From assembly GCA_947303945.1 (NCBI GenBank), contig CAMYZS010000002.1, forward strand, positions 23,548 through 87,547: a stretch of 64,000 nt of DNA, in the 5' to 3' direction. Positions 1-10,736 of this stretch are shown here, piece by piece. The DNA is from an uncultured Candidatus Saccharibacteria bacterium. GTDB taxonomy: Bacteria > Patescibacteriota > Saccharimonadia > Saccharimonadales > Saccharimonadaceae. A program made the position numbers and the translations under genes. Every line of letters starts with the position of its first letter. Position 1 is the first letter of the stretch. The notes under the pieces were generated by a model, which made no database searches, was not told the DNA's origin, and saw only the letters and a program-made list of their open reading frames with translations.

Positions 1-294
1 GCTGCGATTTCTTGGCAGATAGTGGACGACCATTTTAAACGAGCGCGTCGTTCGGAGCGTAGTTTAGAGATTGAGCGTCGCCTGTGGGCGTGGCTAGGCA
101 AGCATGATGATGCGGACCGAAAACGGTTGCTTGAGGCGGTATTTTCTACAATTGAAGGTTGCGATATTCTCGATACGATGTCTTTGACGAAATGGCGTAA
201 TTTAGTAAAATTGTTTCGCGCTTCCAAAGATGTCGATAAAGAAAGCAAAGATTTGGTGGTGGGGTTATTTAAAGAAGTTGCCCTCAAAAAATAG
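1..294 (+). CDS. C-terminal part of a hypothetical protein (N-terminus outside window)
   Basis: Frame 1 is open from base 1 to the stop at 294; charged, helical composition. Confidence 0.6.
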   Translation, partial: AAISWQIVDDHFKRARRSERSLEIERRLWAWLGKHDDADRKRLLEAVFSTIEGCDILDTMSLTKWRNLVKLFRASKDVDKESKDLVVGLFKEVALKK

Positions 295-296
295 GC

Positions 297-830
297 TTAT
301 TCGATGTGGCGGCAGTTATTCCATTGGAAAAGTGCGCCTACGGCGGCAAGCGCTAGGAAAATTACGATATAGTAAGACGGTTGTGCCCAGTTGAGTAGGG
401 TTAGCGCATTGACGATTACGAGTCGGGAGCCCTCAATGGCCGTTGTGAGAATGACCATTGGCTTAATTAGCCAGACGGCGATTACGCCAGCCACTACGCC
501 GACGGCGACGGCGATTGCCCAAAGTGTCCAATCTGTTGCAGGGCCAAAGTTCTCTATTACAGACATACAGAAGGTTACTCCAACGGTAGCGAAGATGGCG
601 AATTTCTCGATAGTCATACCGAACATGCCAAGGACTAGACCGCCTACGACGCAAAGAATAAATTGCCACATTTGGTCGGCGACGATTTTTTCGACAAATA
701 GCGAGACGAGCCAATAACCCACGATGAACCAGATAATTGTAATAGCGATTCTTTTAACGCGGTAGCCAAAAAATAATAAGAACGCCCCAATGATTAATGC
801 GATGATTTCGGTTGGAATTGCTGCTGTCAT
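297..830 (-). CDS. Multi-spanning membrane protein, unknown function
   Basis: 177 aa ORF with several hydrophobic segments (EIIALIIGAFLLFFGYRV..., WLIKPMVILTTAI...). Confidence 0.65.
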   Translation of the reverse strand: MTAAIPTEIIALIIGAFLLFFGYRVKRIAITIIWFIVGYWLVSLFVEKIVADQMWQFILCVVGGLVLGMFGMTIEKFAIFATVGVTFCMSVIENFGPATDWTLWAIAVAVGVVAGVIAVWLIKPMVILTTAIEGSRLVIVNALTLLNWAQPSYYIVIFLALAAVGALFQWNNCRHIE

Positions 831-840
831 AAAACTCCTT

Positions 841-1767
841 TTATTGTATTAATATTATACCAACTGTAGCTAGGACTACGGCAATTAAATGTGCTAGAAC
901 GATGTGGCGATTTAGCTTTTCGCGACCAAATTTTGGCCAAATAATTGAGAGAATTATGCCAAGAATAAAGGTAAAAATTAATTCAAGCACATTGTAGGTT
1001 ACGGAGACGAGCGAGGCGATGCCGATAATAAGAGCATAGCGACTGAGGAAGTCTGCAATAATACAGATAACTTGATTAATACCTTCTGCGATGAGGAAAT
1101 CTTTGCGCTTATGCTGCCAAATATATTTCATACGTTTTTGCCAATCTCTATGGGTGGTAAAGAGTATGATATCTGAAATACCGCGACCTACTAGGAAATA
1201 AAAGAAAACACTGTAGTAATTGTAATGTTCGCCGGCGTGAGTTGACAGTACACCGCTGGCGGCACTAAGAGTAACAAAAAGCAGCAATAGCAAGGCGGCT
1301 TTAAATTCGATACGGCGACTACGTAGGCGTTTGCGTGAGGATATGATGATGATTGGTGCTGATATGATAATCATGAAAGCGAGAAGTTGAAGCGACGTGA
1401 TAGCTTGGCCGAATATCAGCCAATCGACGAATAAGTAAATGACGGGGATTAGTTGATAAAAAACGGCGGCGGTAGTTGCCTCCTCTTTTCTTAGGGCAAG
1501 ATAGTATGGAATTGAGGACAACGATGCGGTAGCGCCAGAGAGTAGAATGAGGCAAATGTCTTTGATTGCGATTTCTTTGACGCCAAAGAGGAGAAATACC
1601 AATGTGGCAAAAATAAGATAAGAAATGCCATTAAAGATTTTCATTGATTGCGGTTTTTTGCCGTGGAAGATGACGTCGGTTGCGTAATTGTCAATAAAAG
1701 CGCTGAGAGACCAAATGATAGCGACTAAGACGCATATGATTAGCCAAAACATATACATATTATACAT
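841..1767 (-). CDS. EamA/DMT-family transporter
   Basis: 308 aa, about ten hydrophobic helices, two-fold EamA-like layout. Confidence 0.7.
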   Translation of the reverse strand: MYNMYMFWLIICVLVAIIWSLSAFIDNYATDVIFHGKKPQSMKIFNGISYLIFATLVFLLFGVKEIAIKDICLILLSGATASLSSIPYYLALRKEEATTAAVFYQLIPVIYLFVDWLIFGQAITSLQLLAFMIIISAPIIIISSRKRLRSRRIEFKAALLLLLFVTLSAASGVLSTHAGEHYNYYSVFFYFLVGRGISDIILFTTHRDWQKRMKYIWQHKRKDFLIAEGINQVICIIADFLSRYALIIGIASLVSVTYNVLELIFTFILGIILSIIWPKFGREKLNRHIVLAHLIAVVLATVGIILIQ

Positions 1768-1819
1768 TAGCGGATTAGCTATATATGTTATAATGTGCTT
1801 ATGATAATGCGGGAAGCTT

Positions 1820-3787
1820 ATGAGTTTGTTGGGTGATATTTTTAAGAAGCCAAAGGCCGATGCTATCTATGAAGTAAAGTCTCCAAATGGTCAGCTTGAT
1901 TGCGTTTTTGTACTTGACCATGGTCAGATTTCTTATTTTGTTAAAAAAAATGATAAAGTTGTTTTGCGTAAATCTCGTCTAGGTCTAATTTTGAGAGATA
2001 TGACACCGATGGCGGACAATTTTGCAGTCATTCGTGCTTATACGCGCACGGTTGATGAGACGTGGAAGGCGGAATGGGGTGAACAACGCATTATTCGCAA
2101 TAACTATAATGAGACTGCAATTTATCTAGAGGAATACGAGAATCCGAATCGTTTATTAACTTTGCGTTTTCGTGTTTACGATGATGGCTTTGCGTTTCGT
2201 TATGAGATTCCGGCGCAGCCGAAAATGAAGAATATGGTGGTAGAGGACGAGCTTACGGAGTTCTCGGTTGATACTAATTCGCGTTCCTGGAGTATACCGG
2301 CTTACCAGCCAGACCGTTATGAATATGACTATGTCGAACATCCAGTTTATACTTTGACTGATTCAGTACATACGCCGTTGACGATTCAATCAACCTCGGG
2401 CCACTATTTAGCAATTCATGAAGCAGCGTTATATAACTATGGCGCAATGACCCTGAAGCTAAATGGCGCTTCATTAAAAGCAGATGTTACTCCGCTTTCG
2501 GACGGGATGCGTGCATACGTAGAGCTTCCCTTCTCGACACCCTGGCGCATGGTGATTGTCGGTAATAATGCGCTTGATTTGATTACTTCTCGTATGATGC
2601 TTAATCTGAATGACCCGCCACGCGATGACTTTTCGTGGGTTGAACCAACTAAATTCCTTGGCATCTGGTGGGCGATGTATGTCGGAGAATGGACTTGGGC
2701 GCCAGGCGAACGTCATGGTGCTACGACGGAGCATGCAATGCAGTACATTGATTCTTGCAAGAATCTAGGTATCCCTGGTCTTTTGATTGAAGGTTGGAAT
2801 GATGGTTGGGAGGGAGATTGGCTTGAAAACGGTGTCAACAATAAGTTCATGGAGGCGACGCCAGATTTTGATATGCAAGTGGTTTCAGATTATGGACGTG
2901 CTAATGGTGTCGAACTGGTCGGACACCATGAGACGGTTGGCTATATTGATAATTACGAACAGCAGCTAGAGGACTCATATAAGTACTTAAAAAAGTATGG
3001 CATCCGCTACGTAAAATCTGGTTATGCTGGATCCAAAATGACAATTAATGGTCGGCGCGAGTTTCACCATTCACAGTTGGGCGTTTTGCATTATCAACGT
3101 GCGCTCGAATTAGCGGCGAAATATCATATTATGCTCGACGTGCATGAGCCGATTAAATCGACTGGCATTGAGCGGACGTGGCCAAACTTAATGACGCGTG
3201 AGGGGGCTCGCGGTCAGGAATACGAGGGTGGCGCACTTTCGCCGTCACATGCTTGCCACTTGCCATTTACGCGCCTGTTGGCTGGCGGTATGGATTATAC
3301 GCCGGGTATTTTAGATGTTGGCAACTTTGCAAAACGTATCGCTTCGACCGTTGCGCGTCAGCTAGCATATTATATTGTCATTTATTCTTCGATGCAGATG
3401 GCTTCGGATCGCCCGCAAATTTATGAAAATCAATATCCAGATCTATTTGAGTTTATCCGTGAGGTACCATTGCGTTGGGAGCGTACATTACCATTGCTTG
3501 GTGATATTGGTAAATACTATGTGGTTGCGCGCCAAGTTTGGGAGTCTGACGATTGGTATGTTGGCGGCGTCACAAATGAAGAGGGGCGACGTGTGGAGCT
3601 TTATATTGATTTTCTTGAGCCAGCCGTTAATTATATCGCAACAGTTTATCGTGATTCCGAAGATGCACATTATCGCGACCATCAGTTAGGCTATGTGATT
3701 GAAGAAAAAATCATTCGTAATGGAGACCGCATGGAAATGTATATTGCTCCTGGTGGCGGTTTTGCGATGAGATTACATAAACAATAA
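1820..3787 (+). CDS. Glycoside hydrolase family 97-like protein (alpha-glucosidase/alpha-galactosidase type)
   Basis: 655 aa; GH97-like motifs FRYEIP, ...VHEPIKSTGIERTWPNLMTREGARGQEYE...; no signal peptide visible. Confidence 0.85.
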   Translation: MSLLGDIFKKPKADAIYEVKSPNGQLDCVFVLDHGQISYFVKKNDKVVLRKSRLGLILRDMTPMADNFAVIRAYTRTVDETWKAEWGEQRIIRNNYNETAIYLEEYENPNRLLTLRFRVYDDGFAFRYEIPAQPKMKNMVVEDELTEFSVDTNSRSWSIPAYQPDRYEYDYVEHPVYTLTDSVHTPLTIQSTSGHYLAIHEAALYNYGAMTLKLNGASLKADVTPLSDGMRAYVELPFSTPWRMVIVGNNALDLITSRMMLNLNDPPRDDFSWVEPTKFLGIWWAMYVGEWTWAPGERHGATTEHAMQYIDSCKNLGIPGLLIEGWNDGWEGDWLENGVNNKFMEATPDFDMQVVSDYGRANGVELVGHHETVGYIDNYEQQLEDSYKYLKKYGIRYVKSGYAGSKMTINGRREFHHSQLGVLHYQRALELAAKYHIMLDVHEPIKSTGIERTWPNLMTREGARGQEYEGGALSPSHACHLPFTRLLAGGMDYTPGILDVGNFAKRIASTVARQLAYYIVIYSSMQMASDRPQIYENQYPDLFEFIREVPLRWERTLPLLGDIGKYYVVARQVWESDDWYVGGVTNEEGRRVELYIDFLEPAVNYIATVYRDSEDAHYRDHQLGYVIEEKIIRNGDRMEMYIAPGGGFAMRLHKQ

Positions 3788-3805
3788 TAATCGTACAAGA
3801 CTCGA

Positions 3806-4162
3806 TTAGCGATTCAGAACAAGCGAGATGGTCGTGTCGTAACCAAAACGAGCGCGAACTTCATAGCCGATTTCGTGCAATGCATACTTCTCTTCTGTGG
3901 TGAGGGTGCGGCGACCAGAGTTCTTGACGGAAATACGTATAATCTGTGAGTCGTTTGCTTCGGCGAGAGTGATTTTGTCGCCAGGACCACAATTCTTAAG
4001 AGCGCGCTTGATTTCAGAGTTTAAAAATTCATTTGTGCGTTTGACTTCGCGAATGTTGACGGTCAAATCCTGAATATCTAGATTAACGGAGATTTTGCGT
4101 TTTTCGCATTTGGCGAGTAAATCTTGGTAATGCGGGCCAATAATATCAATGAAATGTGGCAT
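3806..4162 (-). CDS. Hypothetical protein, possible degenerate HATPase-like domain
   Basis: 118 aa ORF, tight spacing to the next gene. Confidence 0.45.
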   Translation of the reverse strand: MPHFIDIIGPHYQDLLAKCEKRKISVNLDIQDLTVNIREVKRTNEFLNSEIKRALKNCGPGDKITLAEANDSQIIRISVKNSGRRTLTTEEKYALHEIGYEVRARFGYDTTISLVLNR

Positions 4163-5271
4163 TAGTTATATTCCTTCGCTGGTTTTCGGTGAAGATATTT
4201 AGTAATCCATGGATCGCTGTCGTCTGGTACGTCGAGGGTACCGAATGGAACGCCGCTATCGAGATCGTCGGCGAGCTCAAGTAGTAAATCTTTCTGCTCG
4301 ATATGGTCAATATAATACGACGGAATAGCCTTGATGCCGAGGCGAGCGCCCACGATATTTCCAGCGAGGATGCCAGTGGAATCGCTATCGCCATCGTGAT
4401 TGACTGATGCGATAACGGCATCGGCGAAATCGTCTTGATGGCGCATACAACAATAAACTGCAATGGCGACCGCTTCTTCGGCAACCCAGCCTTTGCCAAG
4501 CTCTTTAATATTGGCGAGATCGTGTGCATTATTACGAGATAATTGAAAAGCCTTGCGCATGATATTGGTGAAATCTTGTTGGTATTGGCGATGGAAATTC
4601 TTGGTGGCAAATTGGTTAGTGTACTCGAAAGCGATGTGGAGTTGCCCGTTGAACTGATGTGCGGTATCGTGAATAATCTCGTAGATTAGGCCGGCCATAA
4701 AGGCGGTAGAAATAATGCCAAGTGGATGTCCGTGGGTCAAAGCGGCGGATTTGGCGCCCAATTCGATAGCTTCGGTGAGGTCGTTTTTAAAGATGCCAAC
4801 AGGCGCAACGCGCATCGTACAGCCACAGCCTTTACTCTGATTAATTGGTTCTTTGATAGTTGGCACATTATTGCCGTCGAAACCTTCTAAGGCATTTAGA
4901 CACGTGAAGCCTGGCGCGCGACGATGGCGCATGGCTGGAACTTTATCGATCCAAGAAACACCGTTCTCTACTGGCGGAAGTCCTTGCTGAGTATAATACC
5001 AGTCGCGATATGCGAGGAGGATACTGACGTCCGGAGTTGGCGCGATGCCTCTTATGACGCCGCGAGTGTTACCCCACAAGAGGCCATTGATAGTGAATAA
5101 CATCATTTGGGTATCATCGGAAAAGATGCCGTAATCGTCTTCGAAGGTGGTGTATTCGCGTTCTTTGATACCGCTAGTAAATTCGCATTGATAACCAAGA
5201 GCATCGCCAATAGCGCCGCCCAAAATGCAACCTTCGATGCGATCCTTTTTTTCAATATTAGAAGTATCCAT
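4162..5271 (-). CDS. ADP-ribosylglycohydrolase family protein
   Basis: GCILGGAIGDALGYQCEF, DDTQMMLFT, HDGDSDSTGILAGNIVGA motifs of the DraG/ARH fold. Confidence 0.9.
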   Translation of the reverse strand: MDTSNIEKKDRIEGCILGGAIGDALGYQCEFTSGIKEREYTTFEDDYGIFSDDTQMMLFTINGLLWGNTRGVIRGIAPTPDVSILLAYRDWYYTQQGLPPVENGVSWIDKVPAMRHRRAPGFTCLNALEGFDGNNVPTIKEPINQSKGCGCTMRVAPVGIFKNDLTEAIELGAKSAALTHGHPLGIISTAFMAGLIYEIIHDTAHQFNGQLHIAFEYTNQFATKNFHRQYQQDFTNIMRKAFQLSRNNAHDLANIKELGKGWVAEEAVAIAVYCCMRHQDDFADAVIASVNHDGDSDSTGILAGNIVGARLGIKAIPSYYIDHIEQKDLLLELADDLDSGVPFGTLDVPDDSDPWITKYLHRKPAKEYN

Positions 5272-5294
5272 TAAAGGTATTATAACACTAATGT

Positions 5295-5840
5295 TTAAAC
5301 GCCAGGCGAGAAGGTTTTGAGGAGCTTACGGTGGCGTTTGTAGCTGGGGTCATGCTCGGCAACTTCGGCCCAAAATTCTGGAGAATGGTCCATATGGTTA
5401 ATATGGGCTAGCTCGTGCAGAATAACATAGTCGCGCAGCGGCTCAGGGACTTTCATGAGGCCGATATTTAGCGAGATGGTGCCGGAAGAAGAGCGGCTAC
5501 CCCAGCGGGTATTGGCGTGCGAGAGACGTAAGCTGGAATACTTGTAGCCATATTTTTTGGCCCAAAAATCAAGACGATACGGCAAGTATTCTTTAGCCTT
5601 TTTGGCGAGAATTTTCTTTTGTGCATCGCGAGCGCGCTGAGTAGAAGGGTCTTTGATTGGAAGGCTATCGCGGATTTGTTTACGCGAAGCGTTGAGCCAT
5701 CGTTTAGCGAGAAATATGGTAGTATGTTTTGGTCCAGAAATAGTAAGTTTTCCGGAAGTCGAAACGGAAAACTTTGGATTGATCGACCAAGCGCTTCTGC
5801 GAATTATAACTTCGCCGAATTCTGAATCAATAAATGTCAT
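5295..5840 (-). CDS. YgjP/WLM-like metal-dependent hydrolase (DUF45)
   Basis: HELAHINHMDHSPEFW zinc-binding motif; RWGSRSSSGTISLN. Confidence 0.9.
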   Translation of the reverse strand: MTFIDSEFGEVIIRRSAWSINPKFSVSTSGKLTISGPKHTTIFLAKRWLNASRKQIRDSLPIKDPSTQRARDAQKKILAKKAKEYLPYRLDFWAKKYGYKYSSLRLSHANTRWGSRSSSGTISLNIGLMKVPEPLRDYVILHELAHINHMDHSPEFWAEVAEHDPSYKRHRKLLKTFSPGV

Positions 5841-5843
5841 TTA

Positions 5844-6341
5844 TTATTTGTCATGTTTGCGTTCGGATAAGCTAGCGAGGACGCTCTTGCACTGAGTCTG
5901 GAAGGTGTGTTTGCCGGAGATAACCAATGGTTGTTCAAGCTCAGATGGGGCCTCAATCTTTTTATATCGTTCAGCCAATGCGGTTTTGGCATCTTCTAGC
6001 TTTTTGTACTTGTGACGCATGCGGTGCTTAATTGCATTAAGATCGGTTTGTATCCAGACTAGAACAGGACGATAGCCGGCTCTAAGCAGAAGCTCTTTGA
6101 CTTCTTTGCGTTGCTTTTCGGTATCGAGCCCGCCTTCTAGGACTAAGGTTTGTTTGCATTTAGTCAGCTGCTGAATCAGTACCAGGGCGAGTTTACGGGT
6201 AAGTTTATGTTCTTCGTGAAGCTTGGAAAGGTTTAAAAATGGTGCATTAAAACGCGCACTAAATTGTTCCGCAAAGGTGGTCTTGCCGCTCATTGGCGCA
6301 CCGAAAACCAAGATGGCATAAGGTTTCAACTTCCCATTCAT
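5844..6341 (-). CDS. P-loop AAA_33-type kinase-like ATPase
   Basis: FGAPMSGKTTFAEQFS Walker A. Confidence 0.7.
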   Translation of the reverse strand: MNGKLKPYAILVFGAPMSGKTTFAEQFSARFNAPFLNLSKLHEEHKLTRKLALVLIQQLTKCKQTLVLEGGLDTEKQRKEVKELLLRAGYRPVLVWIQTDLNAIKHRMRHKYKKLEDAKTALAERYKKIEAPSELEQPLVISGKHTFQTQCKSVLASLSERKHDK

Positions 6342-6355
6342 AAGATTAGTTTACT

Positions 6356-7075
6356 CTATACGGATTTATTTCGCAAATTTTTTGGGACTTTTAGCGATAG
6401 TGGCATAGTTGAGCTATTTGCAATTAATACCTGAGACGGATAGTAAAAGAGCCAAACCCAAAATTCTAGTACGGGAATAACTGTTGTCGTAATGAGTCCT
6501 CCTAACGATAGAAAACGTATCGTGACGCAAATATCGCAGCAGACGAAGGAAGCGAATCCATAATAGGCGCAGCGGGCTTTAAAATCGGATTTGTGGTGTT
6601 GAAAATGGTTAGCGGCCAGGTAGAAGTTGCTAAGCAAGATAGCGGTATAAATGATGGCAATAGCATAGATTGGAATGCAGCCTTGAATAATCGCGATAGC
6701 GAAGACAAATGAGGCGATTGCTACCCAGGCGAAGATATATTCAAGGCGAGCTTTGCAAAGTCTAAGGAAATGCATAAGTTGTGCAAGGCTGAAAATATAG
6801 ACACCGGCGACGGTCCAGCTAGTCCAAATCAGGATTGTATCTGCTATAAAAGTAAATAACAGAGCTAAAATTAACATTAAGTCGGAGTGATATTTAGTAA
6901 AAACATAAACGACGCAGAGAAAAATGCCTATATATTTAAGCAGGCTTGTTACAGGCCAGCCTGGGAAAGCAATATCTAGAAATATGAAGCTAAGGTAAAT
7001 AGATATCCAAATAATTAGCCAATTTACATCTAAGTAAGGAATTTGTTTGATGTTTGTCCACCAGGCTTTTAGCAT
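6356..7075 (-). CDS. Membrane protein, possibly YhhN/lysoplasmalogenase-like
   Basis: 239 aa, about eight hydrophobic segments; family call weak. Confidence 0.45.
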   Translation of the reverse strand: MLKAWWTNIKQIPYLDVNWLIIWISIYLSFIFLDIAFPGWPVTSLLKYIGIFLCVVYVFTKYHSDLMLILALLFTFIADTILIWTSWTVAGVYIFSLAQLMHFLRLCKARLEYIFAWVAIASFVFAIAIIQGCIPIYAIAIIYTAILLSNFYLAANHFQHHKSDFKARCAYYGFASFVCCDICVTIRFLSLGGLITTTVIPVLEFWVWLFYYPSQVLIANSSTMPLSLKVPKNLRNKSV

Positions 7076-7089
7076 ACACTTTTAGTTTA

Positions 7090-7806
7090 TTAACCATTAA
7101 TTATTTTACGCGGGTTGTCTTCGAGGAGCTGTTTGAGCTCGTCGTCGGAGTAATATCGGCGGAGTTTGGCGCGTGCTTTAGAGATTTCAGAAAAATCGCG
7201 AACATGATGCGTGTCGGTGCCGAAACAAAAGATGAGTTGATCTTTGGCGAGTTTTTTAAGTATCTTTTTAGAGTGGCGCCCATATTGGCCTACTATACTG
7301 CCGAGATTACATTGTAAAAGAATTCCCTGTTCTGTGAGGTTGTAGATCTCCTTATAATTATTCTGATAAGAGCGATAGCGTTCTGGATGCGCTAAAATAA
7401 CTTGCCAGCCAGCATATTGAAGACTAATAAGGATATCCTCGAAATCGTCAAATTCGCCACTCATCGGTAGCTCGACTAAAATATATTTACTGTCCGCAAG
7501 AGAGCTGATTTTGCTGGCGGAAAGAAGCTTAGCGATGTCTCGGTCGATATAGATTTCGTTACCGATATGAAGCGTGATGCCAATGTTGGCTTCGTCGGCG
7601 AGCGCTTGGAGTTTGCGATAGAGTCGTAGATTAGCGTTACGCGGACTGACGTAGGAGGAGGTGGCGACATAGTGGGGCGTCAAAATTAAGTCGGAGATAT
7701 CTTGACTAGCTAGTCCTCTCAAAATATTAAGTGAATCGCTAAAAGTTTTAGCTCCGTCATCAATGCCCGGTAATACATGTGAGTGAGTATCGATCATTTG
7801 AATCAA
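7090..7806 (-). CDS. CpsB/CapC-type PHP tyrosine-protein phosphatase
   Basis: MIDTHSHVLPGIDDGAKT, LTPHY, ILAHPERY, FGTDTHH motifs. Confidence 0.9.
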   Translation of the reverse strand: MIQMIDTHSHVLPGIDDGAKTFSDSLNILRGLASQDISDLILTPHYVATSSYVSPRNANLRLYRKLQALADEANIGITLHIGNEIYIDRDIAKLLSASKISSLADSKYILVELPMSGEFDDFEDILISLQYAGWQVILAHPERYRSYQNNYKEIYNLTEQGILLQCNLGSIVGQYGRHSKKILKKLAKDQLIFCFGTDTHHVRDFSEISKARAKLRRYYSDDELKQLLEDNPRKIING

Positions 7807-9176
7807 TGGCTATGACTACGCTCGCCATCTCCGTAATAGCCATAGTAGCTAGCATCTTTCTTGCTGACATTATTCATGACGACGCCAGCAATTGGGGCGC
7901 TGACTTTTTGGAGCATTTCTTTAGTGCTTTCAAGGGCGCTCTTTGCTGTGCTAGAGTCTCTTGTGACGATGAGGACTTCGTCGACGATTGTAGACATAAT
8001 GACGGAGTCTGTAACGCCGTTGCAGGGTGCGCCGTCGAATATGATGATATCGAACTTAGTCTTAAGCTTTTCGATGAGAATGCGGTTTTTCTTAGAGCCA
8101 AGTAGCTCGCTTGGATTAGGTGGGTAGGCGCCGCGTGTGATCATGTAGAGATTACTAATACCTGTGCGTTGAATATATTTGCCATATTTTGTAATATCGT
8201 CAGCTAAGAGATTACTGAGACCTAGTGTATTTGGTAGGCGGAAAACTCGATGGAGGCGGCCTTTGCGAAGGTCGCAGTCAACGATTAGCACTTTTTTGCC
8301 ACTTTGAGCAAAGCTGATTGCTAAATTAGAACTAACGAAGCTTTTACCTTCGCTAGCAACGGAGCTAGTTATGAGGATGGTTTTGAAGCCACTATCGACG
8401 CTACTGAATTGCAAATTAGTACGAAGTGCCTTGATGCTTTCGCTGACGGCGGACTTTGGGTATTTTTGCACCATGAGCTCGTCAACTTCGCGCCCCTTGC
8501 GTGCTTTAATATTGGATTTAATAATCTTACCAGCGATAGGTAGGCCAATTTTCTTTTCTAAGTCTTCGCCATATTTCACACTATCGTCGAAGTAGAAAAT
8601 GACGAAGGCGATAGCTAATACGCCAAAGATAGCAACGGCAGCTGCTATAGCAATGTCGCGTTTAAGCGTGTTATTGCTAGGTTCACTGGGGAGTTGGGCG
8701 ACTTCGTATGGTTTAACATTATCGATACCGGTGATGTCGGTGATTTCTTTTGAGAATATTGTCGTGGTGGTGTCGGCAATCTTTTGAGCGTTTTCAGCAC
8801 TTGGGTCGGTCACAGTAATCTTAAGTACCTGTGTATCTGTAACATTGGTCACATTGACATTTTTAGCAAGGTCGTCGGCCGAATAATCTAAATGGAGTTT
8901 GTCGATAACCTGTTGGAGTACAAGGCGGCTTTTGACAAATTCAGAATAAGTTGTAGCAAGCTTTTGATTGGCGCTGACGTCATTGAGGGTCGCACTCGAG
9001 TTGTTGCTAGCGTTGTCTTGCATGAGTAAGACTTTGGTATAAGTACTATAAAGTGGGGTTTTGATTTGGGTGTCATAAAAGAACGTGACGCCAATTGCTA
9101 AGATGGTGACGATAACGATTGCGGGGATGAATTTTATGAGATAATTAAGAAAATCTTTAAGATCAATTTCTTCCAT
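7803..9176 (-). CDS. Wzz-type chain-length determinant fused to BY-kinase (CpsC-CpsD-like)
   Basis: N-terminal Wzz TM domain, ILITSSVASEGKSFVSSNLA Walker A, LIVDCDLRKG, Tyr-containing tail YYGYYGDGE. Confidence 0.9.
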   Translation of the reverse strand: MEEIDLKDFLNYLIKFIPAIVIVTILAIGVTFFYDTQIKTPLYSTYTKVLLMQDNASNNSSATLNDVSANQKLATTYSEFVKSRLVLQQVIDKLHLDYSADDLAKNVNVTNVTDTQVLKITVTDPSAENAQKIADTTTTIFSKEITDITGIDNVKPYEVAQLPSEPSNNTLKRDIAIAAAVAIFGVLAIAFVIFYFDDSVKYGEDLEKKIGLPIAGKIIKSNIKARKGREVDELMVQKYPKSAVSESIKALRTNLQFSSVDSGFKTILITSSVASEGKSFVSSNLAISFAQSGKKVLIVDCDLRKGRLHRVFRLPNTLGLSNLLADDITKYGKYIQRTGISNLYMITRGAYPPNPSELLGSKKNRILIEKLKTKFDIIIFDGAPCNGVTDSVIMSTIVDEVLIVTRDSSTAKSALESTKEMLQKVSAPIAGVVMNNVSKKDASYYGYYGDGERSHSH

Positions 9177-9266
9177 AGTGTTTATAATTATATCATTTTT
9201 AGAGAGTCTAGGACAAGCGTTTTCGAGATGACGCTAACCTAAACGGGTTATTATGGCTTTTGGCGA

Positions 9267-10736
9267 TTATTCTTTTGTCGCGGTTAGATAAGACGAAATT
9301 TTTTCTTGAGCGTTTTTGATTGTGGCTGGGTCTGGTTGCATGACGTAAAGCAGCCGTGAGCCCATAGAATAGGTAGGCTGCATATCACCACGACCGTCGA
9401 GCGAAATGCTCTCGATTTTCCAGGAGCGTAATTCGCCTAGCTGATAGCGAGCAAAAGAGGTGATTTCGTCGTAAGTGAGAGAGGTCTCGAAAGAGCCTTG
9501 GGCGGCTTCGAGAATTTTAGAGTAACGTACTAGATAGTGTGGGTCGGATATTTTTTGAACCAAAGCAGTTATTATTTGCTGTTGGTTTTGGCCGCGATGA
9601 CGATCGCCAGAGCTGTACGAGTAGCGTTCGCGCGCGTAGACTAAGGCGCATTCGGAATTGAGATGTTGAGTGCCCTCTTTAATATTACAATTACCGCGTT
9701 TAAAAGATGAATCGGAGACAATATCGACACCATCTACTGCATCAACGACATTGAGGAGGGTAGTAAAACCAACTTTAGCGGTATAGTTAATTTTTATATT
9801 GAGCAAGTCTTGAACGGTATTCTTGCTCATATTAATACCGTAGACACCGGCATGAGTGAGTTTATCCTTGACGCCACTAGTGCCATGGAGCTGAACGTAA
9901 TAGTCGCGCGGAATTGAGACGAGTAGCATTTTGAAAGTACGCGGATTAATGACGGCAAGAATATTAACATCGCTACGGGCAGTTTCGGAAATGTTGCCAC
10001 GGGAGTCGGATCCGGAAATATACAATATAAACGGTTCAGCAGTAATATTGACGGATTGGCGTTCGTCGGGGGCATCCGTGCGAACTTCGAATTCAAATAT
10101 TTTTTGAGTATCTTCGATAAATGTAGTATCAGCTTCTTGGAGAAAATCGAGGTAGCTTTGGTTAATTACAACAGCGGCGACATTGAAGTCGTAGATGGCG
10201 GCAACCATGGAGCCGATTTCTTCATAATCTTTCTCTTTGTAGTTTACGGTATTTTTGAGGGTATTCTTGGTGTTTTCGAGATTTGGATTAGTACTGATGA
10301 AGCCGATATGCTGGCGAGAAAGTTGCGAGATTTCTTTATAGTTTCCATTTTTGAGGACGCGAACTTGGTAGATTTGAGTTTCATAGTGTGTGCCAGTCAT
10401 ACTTTCAACAAAAGTAATGGTTTGACGAGCGTATTTGAAGCCAAGTAGGCTACCAGTGGTAACTATAATTGATAAAACAACGCAAATTATGCGTGTGGCG
10501 CGACTAGCTTTACTGCTAACTATAAGTTTGTAGCCGTTCAGGAGCAGTAGCCCTATTAAGGTTAGAGTGACTAGCCAAAATTGCCACGTTTGGAGAAGAT
10601 TGAGACGATTAAGGGAGTGTAGAAGCAGCCCGCTCATGAAAGCCTGGATGATAATTAGGATGATATATATAATGCGAAGTTTTGAAGAAGATTTATGTTG
10701 CTCTTTTTTTTCTTTCGCTTCCCTATTTTTGGTCAT
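9267..10736 (-). CDS. LytR-CpsA-Psr (LCP) family protein
   Basis: FILYISGSDSRG..., SDVNILAVINPRTFKMLLVSIPRDYYV, ALVYARERY...GDRHRGQNQQQII. Confidence 0.9.
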   Translation of the reverse strand: MTKNREAKEKKEQHKSSSKLRIIYIILIIIQAFMSGLLLHSLNRLNLLQTWQFWLVTLTLIGLLLLNGYKLIVSSKASRATRIICVVLSIIVTTGSLLGFKYARQTITFVESMTGTHYETQIYQVRVLKNGNYKEISQLSRQHIGFISTNPNLENTKNTLKNTVNYKEKDYEEIGSMVAAIYDFNVAAVVINQSYLDFLQEADTTFIEDTQKIFEFEVRTDAPDERQSVNITAEPFILYISGSDSRGNISETARSDVNILAVINPRTFKMLLVSIPRDYYVQLHGTSGVKDKLTHAGVYGINMSKNTVQDLLNIKINYTAKVGFTTLLNVVDAVDGVDIVSDSSFKRGNCNIKEGTQHLNSECALVYARERYSYSSGDRHRGQNQQQIITALVQKISDPHYLVRYSKILEAAQGSFETSLTYDEITSFARYQLGELRSWKIESISLDGRGDMQPTYSMGSRLLYVMQPDPATIKNAQEKISSYLTATKE

